Assembly (NCBI RefSeq): GCF_002224265.1
Contig: NZ_CP012881.1
Location: 62,001-126,000, forward strand
Length of the DNA stretch: 64,000 nt
Direction: 5' to 3'
Source of the DNA: Vibrio vulnificus NBRC 15645 = ATCC 27562
Lineage (GTDB): Bacteria; Pseudomonadota; Gammaproteobacteria; Enterobacterales; Vibrionaceae
The first letter of the stretch is position 1. Every line of letters starts with the position of its first letter. The position numbers were made by a program, and so were the translations under genes. This document shows, piece after piece, positions 47,375 through 56,666 of this stretch. Under the pieces are notes generated by a model. That model was not told the DNA's origin, searched no databases, and saw only the letters and a list, made by a program, of their open reading frames with translations.

Positions 47375-48745
47375 ATGACCGCACTCGCTGTTACGTTAAA
47401 GAACTGGTTACTCACCAGAAACAGCATGATATTCATCGCGAATATTTTGTTGTTTATTACCCTCATGACCACTCTACCTTTTGATCCTAAAGTAGTCGTT
47501 GGACTCAGTATCCTTACCTTTGTCGCGGTACTTTGGCTTACAGAAGCCATTCACGTTAGCATCACCGCGCTGCTCGTCCCGATGCTCGCCGTCTTCATGG
47601 GCGTTTTTGATACACAAGCAGCGCTGAATAACTTCTCCAACTCGATCATTTTTTTGTTTTTGGGTGGTTTTGCTCTTGCCGCCGCACTACATAAACAGAA
47701 ATTGGATCAAGCCATCGCAGATAAAGTGCTGATCCTAGCGAAAGGCAAGATGTCGACTGCGGTGTTTATGCTTTTTGGTGTTAGCGCCGGGCTTTCGATG
47801 TGGATTTCGAACACAGCGACTACCGCCATGATGTTACCGCTTGTATTAGGGGTCATGAGCAAACTTGATAGAGAGAAAAGTCACAGCACTTACCTATTCG
47901 TTTTACTTGGTATTGCTTACTGCGCCTCGATTGGTGGTATCGCCACACTAGTAGGTAGCCCGCCAAACGCCATTGCCGCAGCTGAAGTTGGCCTTGATTT
48001 CACTGGCTGGATGAAACTCGGTCTCCCTATCACCATCTTGTTACTGCCTATTGCATTGATTGTACTGTATTCAATGACCAAGCCGAACCTTAAGCACTCT
48101 TTTGAGCTGGACCACACGCCAGTGGAATGGACCAACGGTAAGAAAATCACCCTTGCGATTTTCCTTGTAACGGTATCACTGTGGATTTTCTCTAAACCAG
48201 TCAATGCGATGTTAGGTGGCTTCAAGAGCTTTGATACCCTTGTGGCTATCGGTGCCATTGTCGCGCTGGGTGTTTCGCGTGCGGTGGAATGGAAAGACAT
48301 CGAGAAAACAACCGATTGGGGCGTACTCATTCTGTTTGGTGGCGGCCTTTGTTTGAGCAACGTGTTAAAAGCAACAGGCACCAGTGTATTCCTTGCAGAA
48401 GGCCTAGGTGCATTCCTTGAGCAAGCTGGCATCTTGTTAACCATTCTTGCTGTTGTCACCTTTGTGGTTTTCCTGACAGAGTTTGCAAGTAACACCGCCA
48501 GCGCTGCACTTCTGGTACCTGTATTTGCCACGATTGCAGAAGCTCTAGGACTATCACCTGTTGTACTGTCTGCCTTGATCGCCATCTCTGCGTCTTGTGC
48601 CTTTATGTTGCCTGTGGCGACACCGCCAAACGCCATTGTTTTTGCGACAGGGCATATCAAGCAAAAAGAGATGATGCGTATTGGTATGGTACTAAACATC
48701 GTATGTATCGCCGCTCTGACTCTATTCGCAACGATGTTCTGGTAA
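47375..48745 (+). CDS. DASS/SLC13 dicarboxylate:sodium symporter (INDY type)
   Basis: 456 residues with about eleven membrane helices. Both substrate/sodium signatures are present: SNT in [11 protein letters not shown] and in [12 protein letters not shown], along with VGSPPNA and ATPPNAIVF. It matches V. cholerae INDY closely in sequence as I recall it. These carriers import succinate and other C4-dicarboxylates with Na+, working as elevator dimers. Proximity to malic enzyme (maeA, two genes upstream) fits use of imported C4 acids, but they are separate units. AGGAG precedes the ATG. Confidence 0.93.
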   Translation: MTALAVTLKNWLLTRNSMIFIANILLFITLMTTLPFDPKVVVGLSILTFVAVLWLTEAIHVSITALLVPMLAVFMGVFDTQAALNNFSNSIIFLFLGGFALAAALHKQKLDQAIADKVLILAKGKMSTAVFMLFGVSAGLSMWISNTATTAMMLPLVLGVMSKLDREKSHSTYLFVLLGIAYCASIGGIATLVGSPPNAIAAAEVGLDFTGWMKLGLPITILLLPIALIVLYSMTKPNLKHSFELDHTPVEWTNGKKITLAIFLVTVSLWIFSKPVNAMLGGFKSFDTLVAIGAIVALGVSRAVEWKDIEKTTDWGVLILFGGGLCLSNVLKATGTSVFLAEGLGAFLEQAGILLTILAVVTFVVFLTEFASNTASAALLVPVFATIAEALGLSPVVLSALIAISASCAFMLPVATPPNAIVFATGHIKQKEMMRIGMVLNIVCIAALTLFATMFW

Positions 48746-48755
48746 ACATCAATGA

Positions 48756-48992
48756 GCACTACAACTGCAGGTTAGAGAATACTCTGCACCCTCACTTCCC
48801 CCGGGTGGATCTGTAGTTTCGCGTTGGTGGCCTTTCGGCCACCTTTTTTATCGCTCGAATGTTAGTTCTCCAGAGGGTGTCTCACTTGTTGCTGAGCACG
48901 GTAAGCGCTATCTATACGCCTCTCAGAACCCTCAATCTAAATACGAGCTTGAGAAAAACATCTCAGTGACACGTTTGCTACGTAAAAAATAA
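48756..48992 (+). pseudogene. Possible relic of a coding sequence without start codon
   Basis: A frame open from 48756 to TAA 48992 lacks any ATG, GTG or TTG. Its last 45 codons read as protein-like sequence (EGVSLVAEHGKRYLYASQ...YELEKNISVTRLLRKK), while the first half spans the terminator at 48826. It may be the 3' remnant of a lost gene. A rival ATG frame at 48859 gives only 38 less protein-like codons. The region 48746-49066 otherwise contains only the terminator. Confidence 0.35.
48826..48849 (+). terminator. Terminator of the INDY-type carrier gene
   Basis: GGTGGCC (48826-48832) and GGCCACC (48837-48843) with loop TTTC, followed by six Ts. Confidence 0.92.
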
Positions 48993-49066
48993 GCAATACA
49001 AAAACAAGCGACAAAAAAGCCACCCGAATCTGGATGGCTTCGTCTGTTCAAGGCAATTGCCGAGCT

Positions 49067-50398
49067 CTAACCACATTCGCTGGTTGTCTTCTGCATACCG
49101 TAGTTCACTTCGACTCGGTTACGTCCGCGATGTTTGGCTTGATAGAGTGCGTCATCGGCACGAGCGAGAAACTCCGTTACTCGTTCTTCCTGCATCTGCG
49201 CCACGCCGATGCTACAAGTGAGCATGCCACCATGCACCCAAAGATGATTGGAAACATTTTTACGAATCATTTCTGCTTTTTCTACGGCTTGTTGCAGCGT
49301 GGTTTCTGGAAGAAAGACGATAAACTCCTCACCGCCCCATCGAACCAGGCGTTCACCTTCTTCTAAAGAACTGGCGACCACCAACACGAACTCACGTAGG
49401 ATGTCGTCCCCCATTTGATGGCCATAGCGGTCATTAACGCGCTTGAACTTATCCAGATCCAGATAGAGAGCTGACAGCTGTTCTTGCCCCCAACGTACCG
49501 TACGCGCTTTTTTCTCCAACCAAGTTCGAACCGCATGACGGTTCATCGCACCAGTCAGCGCATCGCGGTGAGCAAGTTCAGCAAACTCGTAATTCTGCGC
49601 GCGAAGATCCGCATTCATCTTTCTTAAATGCTCTTGGCGAAAACGAGACTCAGCTAGGTTGTGCTTACTTTTACGTAGTTCATTCAAAGAAAAAGCCAGT
49701 CCCAATAATACCCAAGAAAGCAACAAAGCAAACAACAGGGTTTCCTGTGCCAAATACGCACCTTCAAACTCAATGCGTTCGATACGGATATGGTGCTCTC
49801 CATTTGCCGCCCCTGAGCCTGTCGCCAACTCAATTCGTGTCACGTTGGAATATTCTGGTGCAGAATGTTCAATCGGAATCTTATTGTCGGCTAGCCACCA
49901 AGTCATGACTTGCAAGTTCGCGAGGGGGATCTCAATGGTTTCCACGCTGGCACTCGGTGTGAACTCCATGCCGTTGTATTTGTAAGTGTACTCATTATCT
50001 GCGGTGGAGTAAGCCGGATTAAAGTTACGCAAATAAAAGCGCAATCGACCATCGGATTCGCCCGTTTTGTCGTAGCTGAGCTTGAGACGGATCGTGTGGT
50101 AGTTGGAAAGGTCGATACCTTTCGTCGCTTCAAGTGTGTCAGTAAAAATCGAAATACCACAGTAAGGCCACGGGTAGCTCGCCGTTTGCATGTTACAGCT
50201 TAAATCGATCGTTTGGCCATCAATCGCCATTTCCGTCGTCGTAATACCGCCTGCTGCCCGATCATCGGTGGCAAAATAAGCAAAACGTTCTGGTGTGATG
50301 ACAAGTTTTCTTGTGTCACCTAACACACTATAAAGCGCTATTAAACTGATGGTACATATTGCGAGAGCAAAAATAAGTTTATGTATCCATTTCATCAT
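49067..50398 (-). CDS. Membrane diguanylate cyclase with periplasmic sensory domain
   Basis: 443 residues. A first membrane helix (7-25), a large periplasmic beta-rich region (about 30-215) resembling galactose-binding or CIA30-like folds, a second helix (about 222-240), a short coiled coil and a C-terminal GGDEF domain with GGEEF at 355-359. Substrate residues LDLDKFKRVNDRYGHQMGD are intact, so cyclic di-GMP synthesis is expected. The inhibitory RxxD is replaced by EEGE, so feedback inhibition there is unlikely. The periplasmic ligand is unknown; a carbohydrate is conceivable. ATG 50395 is an equally good start. Confidence 0.9.
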   Translation of the reverse strand: MMKWIHKLIFALAICTISLIALYSVLGDTRKLVITPERFAYFATDDRAAGGITTTEMAIDGQTIDLSCNMQTASYPWPYCGISIFTDTLEATKGIDLSNYHTIRLKLSYDKTGESDGRLRFYLRNFNPAYSTADNEYTYKYNGMEFTPSASVETIEIPLANLQVMTWWLADNKIPIEHSAPEYSNVTRIELATGSGAANGEHHIRIERIEFEGAYLAQETLLFALLLSWVLLGLAFSLNELRKSKHNLAESRFRQEHLRKMNADLRAQNYEFAELAHRDALTGAMNRHAVRTWLEKKARTVRWGQEQLSALYLDLDKFKRVNDRYGHQMGDDILREFVLVVASSLEEGERLVRWGGEEFIVFLPETTLQQAVEKAEMIRKNVSNHLWVHGGMLTCSIGVAQMQEERVTEFLARADDALYQAKHRGRNRVEVNYGMQKTTSECG

Positions 50399-50724
50399 CA
50401 GCCTCCAAAAAACAACTCAACCCACCAATTAAAACTAAATGTCAATATTTTTATTGTTATTTTTTACCTGTTCTCAATAGAGATACACTATACCATGCAG
50501 AATAAATGTGATGTTAATTCCAATATAAATTAGCGTTCAATTATGTAAGCAAATGCGACCTGGTTCACGACGTTAAATAAGTTTTATAACAATAACGAAA
50601 CCACTGTATAACCACTATCACCTCAATGGGGGATGGTAATCGCGATAACGCGAACCGACTCGCAACCTGCATTTTGTTACCGTTTGGGTATATACTTCCG
50701 CAAAAACAAATAATGAGTAATGTC
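50399..50724. other. 326-bp intergenic region between divergent genes
   Basis: It holds the promoters of the diguanylate cyclase (minus) and the DUF2797 gene (plus). It is AT-rich near 50430-50540. I see no strong dyad, known operator or convincing short ORF. GTTTGGGTATATACT (50681-50695) could supply a -10 for the plus-strand gene. Confidence 0.5.
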
Positions 50725-51549
50725 ATGACTACAAATGCGAAAGGCACGCTGGACAAAATGCGTGCAACTTTAGAGGGTGTGGTGCAATACCGACTGCCTG
50801 TTGGAGACACTGAAATTTCGTTGACGCCTTTTATCGGCCAGAGCATCACCCTTACCCACACAGGCAACATTTTTTGTTGTTCATGCGGTAAAAAAACCAA
50901 GAAGAGCTATGCGCAAGGTCACTGCTACGTCTGTATGAGTAAACTGGCGAGCTGCGACATGTGCATCATGAAGCCAGAAACCTGTCATTATGAGCAAGGA
51001 ACCTGTCGTGAGCCTGAATGGGCAGACACGCACTGCATGGTTGATCACTATGTTTATCTTTCTAATACATCAAGCTTAAAAGTCGGCATTACACGTCATA
51101 CGCAGATCCCAACCCGCTGGATCGATCAAGGTGCGACGCAAGGCTTACCGATTCTGAAAGTGAAGACTCGCCAAATCTCCGGTCTGATTGAAGTCGAGCT
51201 GGCAAAACACATTGCTGATAAAACCAATTGGCAAGCGTTACTCAAAGGGGATGGCACACCTCTTCCGCTTGAAGAGCGAGCGCAACAATTGCTGCCATTG
51301 ATTGAAGAAAAAATCAGTGAAATTCGTGCCAAGTACGGCGATGACAGTATCGAGATTCTTCAGGACGCAACCACCAGCATCCAATACCCAGTGGAGCAAC
51401 ATCCAAGCAAAATCAAGTCGCACAACTTTGATAAAAATCCGGTGGTGAGTGGCGTACTTCAAGGCATAAAGGGGCAGTATCTGATTTTGGATACGGGCGT
51501 GATTAATGTTCGCAAATTCACTTCTTATGAAGTGGAATTTGAAGCCTAA
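50725..51549 (+). CDS. DUF2797 zinc-cluster protein
   Basis: 274 residues from ATG 50725 (MTTNAKGTLDK); ATG 50713 is an alternative. The N-terminal part has a cysteine-rich block, CCSCGKKTKK...CYVCMSKLASCDMC...CHYEQGTC, that surely binds zinc or an iron-sulfur cluster. It is followed by the DUF2797 core with VYLSNTSSLKVGITRHTQIPTRWIDQGA. The latter resembles a GIY-YIG nuclease-like strand order (VYL...KVGIT...R...GA), suggesting a nucleic-acid role, but no activity is known. Its terminator forms the left copy of the duplication around the IS1182-type element. Confidence 0.8.
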   Translation: MTTNAKGTLDKMRATLEGVVQYRLPVGDTEISLTPFIGQSITLTHTGNIFCCSCGKKTKKSYAQGHCYVCMSKLASCDMCIMKPETCHYEQGTCREPEWADTHCMVDHYVYLSNTSSLKVGITRHTQIPTRWIDQGATQGLPILKVKTRQISGLIEVELAKHIADKTNWQALLKGDGTPLPLEERAQQLLPLIEEKISEIRAKYGDDSIEILQDATTSIQYPVEQHPSKIKSHNFDKNPVVSGVLQGIKGQYLILDTGVINVRKFTSYEVEFEA

Positions 51550-51558
51550 TGAGACAAA

Positions 51559-51580
51559 AGAGCCAGCATTCGCTGGCTCT
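51559..51580. repeat. 22-bp target duplication that is itself a terminator hairpin, left copy
   Basis: AGAGCCAGC-ATTC-GCTGGCTCT: a perfect 9-bp stem and 4-nt loop. It is identical to 53174-53195, and the bases outside differ at both ends. It stands 10 bp after the DUF2797 stop as its terminator, but the original T-run now lies beyond the IS. Confidence 0.9.
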
Positions 51581-51592
51581 CAGACTGCTGAC

Positions 51593-51620
51593 AAAGGTCT
51601 AGCTTTCGAGCTAGACCTTT
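51593..51620 (+). terminator. Subterminal hairpin in the IS1182-type element, upstream of the transposase
   Basis: AAAGGTCTAGCT (51593-51604), loop TTCG, AGCTAGACCTTT (51609-51620): a perfect 12-bp stem with a stable tetraloop. Few Ts follow. It could block incoming transcription or translation. Confidence 0.6.
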
Positions 51621-51656
51621 GATCTAATAGGGGTATCGAAATATGGATACTCCGAT

Positions 51657-53093
51657 ATGCTTCAAGAACCGACTCCGCAACAATACGAACTGGAAATGGT
51701 GACGATGGAACAGTTAGTTCCTAAAAACCATTTAGTGCGCAAAATCGATAATGCTATCGACTTTGAATTCATTCGTGATGAAGTCGCTCATCTTTATTGT
51801 AAAGATAATGGGCGTCCACCTGTTGACCCTGTTCGTCTCTTCAAAATCATCTTGCTTGGTTATATCTTTGGTATAAAAAGTGAGCGTCAGCTCGTTAAAG
51901 AAATTGAAGTGAATGTCGCTTACCGTTGGTTCTTACGGATGTCATTAACAGAGAAAGTCATCCACGCTTCGACTCTAAGCCAAAACCGCATTCGTCGCTT
52001 TAATGGCACGGATGTATTCGAACGTATTTTTATCAATATCGTAGAGCAAGCCATGACGAAAGGCTTGGTCGCGGGTCAAGAGCTCTTTACGGACAGTACT
52101 CATCTCAAAGCGAACGCCAACAAGAATAAACACACCAATAAAGTCACGGCGGTTCGCGCGAGTGCCTATCTTGATATGCTGGATGACGACGTCGCGTTAG
52201 ACCGAGAAAAAGCGGGTAAGAAGCCTCTTAAGGCTCGTGAATCAGAGTCAAAAACAAAGAATACCAAAACCAGCACCACTGACCCAGAGAGTGGCTTCAT
52301 GACTCGTGATAATAAGCCACAAGGCTTCTTCTACCTCGACCATCGAACCGTTGATGGTCAACATGGAATTATCCTCGATACCTATACCACCGCGGGCAAC
52401 ATCAATGACTCACAGCCTTACGTTCAACGCTTAGATTACACGCTTGCTACATTCCAATTGAACCCGATAGCCGTTGGACTGGATGCGGGCTACTTTACCG
52501 CTCCAGTGGCGGAGTCACTTGAACGTCGAGGTATTCTTGGCGTGTTCGGTTATCGACGTCCATCGAGAACGAAAAATGCGTTCAAAAAGAAACACTTTAC
52601 TTACGATGCGCAAAGAGACTGCTACCAGTGTCCGAATGGTCAGGCGTTGCTTTATAAAACCACGTCACGCGATGCCTACCGAGAATACCACTCAGACCCG
52701 AAAGAGTGTGCGTTCTGTCCAATGAGGGATGACTGTACTCAAAGCAAAAACATGAAGAAAGTGATTACTCGGCATATCTATAGCGATGCCGTAGAGAGAG
52801 CAAATCAAATGCGGCTTTCTTCCTATGGTAAGAAGACCTATCGACGTCGAAGTGAAACAGTAGAACGGAGCTTTGCAGATGCCAAGCAACATCATGGTCA
52901 TCGTTATGCTCGCTTCCGAGGTCTAGCCAACGTGCAAATGCAATGTTGGTTGGCAGCGGCAGCCCAAAACATCAAGAAGATAGCGTTGGTGGTGAACTAT
53001 CTACGAAAAATGGGCTTAAATATGGCAGAAATAAGGCAGATACTTGCTTCTGTATACCCATGTAATGAATGGGAACTTCTGCGCACGATATAA
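51657..53093 (+). CDS. IS1182-family DDE transposase
   Basis: 478 residues, intact. An N-terminal DUF772-type domain (FEFIRDEVAHLYCKDNGRPPVDP...FKIILLGYIFGI) is followed by the catalytic core: Asp in LFTDSTHLKAN (about 145), Asp in VGLDAGYF (about 275) and Glu in SETVERSFADAKQ (about 402). A cysteine cluster (CYQCPNG...CAFCPMRDDC) between the last two is typical of IS1182. It catalyses movement of its own element. The start codon has a poor ribosome-binding site; a better one lies before an overlapping out-of-frame ATG at 51643. Confidence 0.95.
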   Translation: MLQEPTPQQYELEMVTMEQLVPKNHLVRKIDNAIDFEFIRDEVAHLYCKDNGRPPVDPVRLFKIILLGYIFGIKSERQLVKEIEVNVAYRWFLRMSLTEKVIHASTLSQNRIRRFNGTDVFERIFINIVEQAMTKGLVAGQELFTDSTHLKANANKNKHTNKVTAVRASAYLDMLDDDVALDREKAGKKPLKARESESKTKNTKTSTTDPESGFMTRDNKPQGFFYLDHRTVDGQHGIILDTYTTAGNINDSQPYVQRLDYTLATFQLNPIAVGLDAGYFTAPVAESLERRGILGVFGYRRPSRTKNAFKKKHFTYDAQRDCYQCPNGQALLYKTTSRDAYREYHSDPKECAFCPMRDDCTQSKNMKKVITRHIYSDAVERANQMRLSSYGKKTYRRRSETVERSFADAKQHHGHRYARFRGLANVQMQCWLAAAAQNIKKIALVVNYLRKMGLNMAEIRQILASVYPCNEWELLRTI

Positions 53094-53173
53094 CAAAAAA
53101 AAATCACGATCGCGACCTACGGTCGCTTCCAAAAAAGAACCCCACTTAAAAAGCGGGGTTCGTCATCAATCTG

Positions 53174-53195
53174 AGAGCCAGCATTCGCTGGCTCT
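53174..53195. repeat. 22-bp target duplication / terminator hairpin, right copy
   Basis: Identical to 51559-51580. It is followed on the plus strand by TTTTCG, the original U-tract for the DUF2797 gene. It is 7 bp from the stop of the minus-strand PLP enzyme gene, whose terminator it also forms. Confidence 0.9.
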
Positions 53196-53202
53196 TTTCG
53201 TA

Positions 53203-54447
53203 CTATGCGTTTCGTTGATCGATAATGCTCTCCAAAACATTAAACAACAAGTCGACCTCTTCGACTGTGTTGTAATGCATACAACCAATCCGAATCACTC
53301 CGCCGCTGAACTCCAACCCTAATTGCCGAATCAGGCCAAGGGCATAAAAGTGGCCATTCCAGACACAGATGTTGTGCTCACCCAATGTTTTTGCAATAAA
53401 CTCTGGAGAATAGCCCTCCACTGTCATCGCAAATGTCGGGGTTCGCTTATCACTTGAGGCGTCATTGATACCGTATAACGTGACCCCATCAAGTGCCGAC
53501 AAACGCTGCAAAAAATGTTGGCTTAATGTTTGCTCATGTTGAGCATAAAGCGCGTAACTTTGCTCTAGCCGCTGGCGCAAACTAGCACCTTCTTCTCCGA
53601 ACTGAGCGAGGTACTCAATGGCTGCAGACACCCCCGCTAAGCCTTCAAAGCTTTGCGTACCTGTTTCAAAACGGCCCGGCCCAATGTTCGTGGCAGGCTC
53701 CACTTTATAAGGGCGCAGCGTCTCTAACCAAGGGGAAGCGACATAAGCAATGCCCACATGAGGACCAAAAAACTTGTATGCCGAGCAGACCAGAAAGTCA
53801 CAACCCAAGGCTTGCACATCCACTAAGTGGTGCGGCAAATAGTGCACCGCATCCACATACACCAAAGCGCCCACACTTCGCGCTAACTTCACCACTGACG
53901 CAATATCAACAATGGTGCCCGTGGTATTCGAGGCAAAGGTGACGGCCACTAATTTAGTGCGAGCATTGAGCAACTGTTTGAAGTGTTCCATATCCAAGGT
54001 GCAATCTTCAGGGTTAACCCGCACTTGGTGAACGGTCACGCCTTTGTCTTCTGCAGCTTGCTCCCAGCTCGAGACATTGGAATAGTGATCCAACGCGGTG
54101 ACAATGACTTCATCCCCCGCCTGCCAATCTCGGCTAATGGCTCGACTTAACTGAAACGTCAAAGAGGTCATATTCGCACCGAAGACAATATTGTCTTGCG
54201 ATGGCGCATTGAGTAATGCTTGCGCAGATTGGCGCGCTTGCTTCATTACCTCAACCGTCTTATGACTGGAAAAATAGTGCCCGCCTAAGTTCGAGTTAAA
54301 ATGCCCAAGGTAGCCGACCATGGCATCCAACACAGATTGCGGTACTTGCGATCCGCCCGGCCCATCAAAAAACGTTACTGGCCTTTGGTTATGGTACTGT
54401 GCCAACGCAGAAAACTGCGCTCGAACTTGATTAGGCGACCAATTCAT
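53203..54447 (-). CDS. Class-V PLP enzyme, 'cysteine desulfurase-like' (TIGR01976 type)
   Basis: 414 residues, fold-type I class-V aminotransferase. The PLP lysine is K225 in SAYKFFGPH, with TALDHYSN and YVDAVHYLPHH supplying cofactor contacts. The region where SufS-type desulfurases carry their catalytic Cys reads RIGCMHYNT. Cys is displaced there and His occupies the SufS position, so true desulfurase activity is doubtful. It overlaps the 2OG oxygenase gene upstream by 17 bp, implying a joint task, perhaps on a hydroxylated or unusual amino acid. The family was named from V. cholerae VC1184, to my memory. Cytosolic. Confidence 0.85.
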   Translation of the reverse strand: MNWSPNQVRAQFSALAQYHNQRPVTFFDGPGGSQVPQSVLDAMVGYLGHFNSNLGGHYFSSHKTVEVMKQARQSAQALLNAPSQDNIVFGANMTSLTFQLSRAISRDWQAGDEVIVTALDHYSNVSSWEQAAEDKGVTVHQVRVNPEDCTLDMEHFKQLLNARTKLVAVTFASNTTGTIVDIASVVKLARSVGALVYVDAVHYLPHHLVDVQALGCDFLVCSAYKFFGPHVGIAYVASPWLETLRPYKVEPATNIGPGRFETGTQSFEGLAGVSAAIEYLAQFGEEGASLRQRLEQSYALYAQHEQTLSQHFLQRLSALDGVTLYGINDASSDKRTPTFAMTVEGYSPEFIAKTLGEHNICVWNGHFYALGLIRQLGLEFSGGVIRIGCMHYNTVEEVDLLFNVLESIIDQRNA

Positions 54448-55090
54448 GTGCCATTCCTTTTGCCGTCAACACAAACACATCCATATGACCTTCACGCTCT
54501 TGCTCAATGGTGCGAATGGGTTTGGCGTTGTGCCACAACTTGCTGTCTGCCAGCATCGCGATTTCACCATTATTCAACACTTTTCTAAAAAACGGCTCAG
54601 AGTGAAAATCACTGTACAGCATGATATCCCCCCCTTCGATGTTATTGCGGCCAACACCAACAATCGCAATATGATCAAATCCGTCTTGGTGCACACCTTC
54701 AGGGGCGACCTGCGTCTCATCATATATTGCGGTAATGCGGATTTGATGCACTTCGATTTCCTGTCCATCTCTCAGGTCATTCTTCACAGCAAACAACTGA
54801 CACATCTCACGAAAACCTTCGCTATTGAGTGTGCTCTCTTCAATCGGAGAAAACTGTCGAACCACATCACCTTGGAAACGGTTGATATCTGAAGTCTGTA
54901 CAAAGTCATGCTTGTCCAGTTCAATCACACGACCTTGATGCAAGGAGACGACGGAATAGCGTCTTAAACGGAATTTGCCATCCGCATGCTCCGTGTGAGG
55001 TAACTTGGAAAAAGATGGCGACAACTGTTCGATGGCGCGACGGCTGAGTTGAGTTAAATGTAGGGTACTCTCGTGCGAATGCAGCATCAT
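54431..55090 (-). CDS. 2OG-Fe(II) dioxygenase family protein (PF10014 type)
   Basis: 219 residues. Iron ligands appear as H134-x-D136 in EGVHQDGFDH and a distal H187 in KLWHNAKPI, with the double-stranded beta-helix strands between (IVGVGRNNIEGGDIMLY). The family contains free-amino-acid hydroxylases such as Bacillus L-isoleucine 4-hydroxylase, so an amino acid substrate is plausible. AAAGGAG precedes the ATG. It is the first gene of a two-gene operon with the PLP enzyme and has a 10-bp dyad in its promoter region. Whether it acts on free amino acids here is an inference. Confidence 0.82.
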   Translation of the reverse strand: MMLHSHESTLHLTQLSRRAIEQLSPSFSKLPHTEHADGKFRLRRYSVVSLHQGRVIELDKHDFVQTSDINRFQGDVVRQFSPIEESTLNSEGFREMCQLFAVKNDLRDGQEIEVHQIRITAIYDETQVAPEGVHQDGFDHIAIVGVGRNNIEGGDIMLYSDFHSEPFFRKVLNNGEIAMLADSKLWHNAKPIRTIEQEREGHMDVFVLTAKGMAHELVA

Positions 55091-56559
<1,469 letters not shown>

Positions 56560-56586
56560 CTTTTCACATTTGTGTCATATCCTTAC

Positions 56587-56619
56587 AGCCCGGCGGTATT
56601 CCCGCCGGGCTTTCTTTTG
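56587..56619 (+). terminator. Terminator of trxB
   Basis: AGCCCGGCGG (56587-56596) and CCGCCGGGCT (56602-56611) with a 5-nt loop, then TTCTTTT. Confidence 0.9.
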
Positions 56620-56666
56620 TATACTAGGCCCCCTCTTAGTAAAACAATTATCATTAAGCCTTCAAG

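Larger units (their letters stand above)
51581..53173 (+). mobile_element. IS1182-family insertion sequence, complete
   Basis: 1593 bp between the two 22-bp direct repeats. The ends are imperfect inverted repeats: left CAGACTGCTGACAAA, right (reversed) CAGATTGATGACGAA, 12 of 15 identical. One intact transposase. Subterminal hairpins occur at both ends (51593-51620; 53112-53126; 53137-53161). Identical duplications and an intact gene suggest recent insertion between two convergent genes. Confidence 0.9.

Noticed and set aside
47917..48759. 280-codon minus-strand frame antisense to the INDY-type carrier
   Set aside because: It is a shadow of a membrane-protein gene; the plus-strand frame has intact SNT and PPNA signatures, while the minus frame shows no domain or start site.
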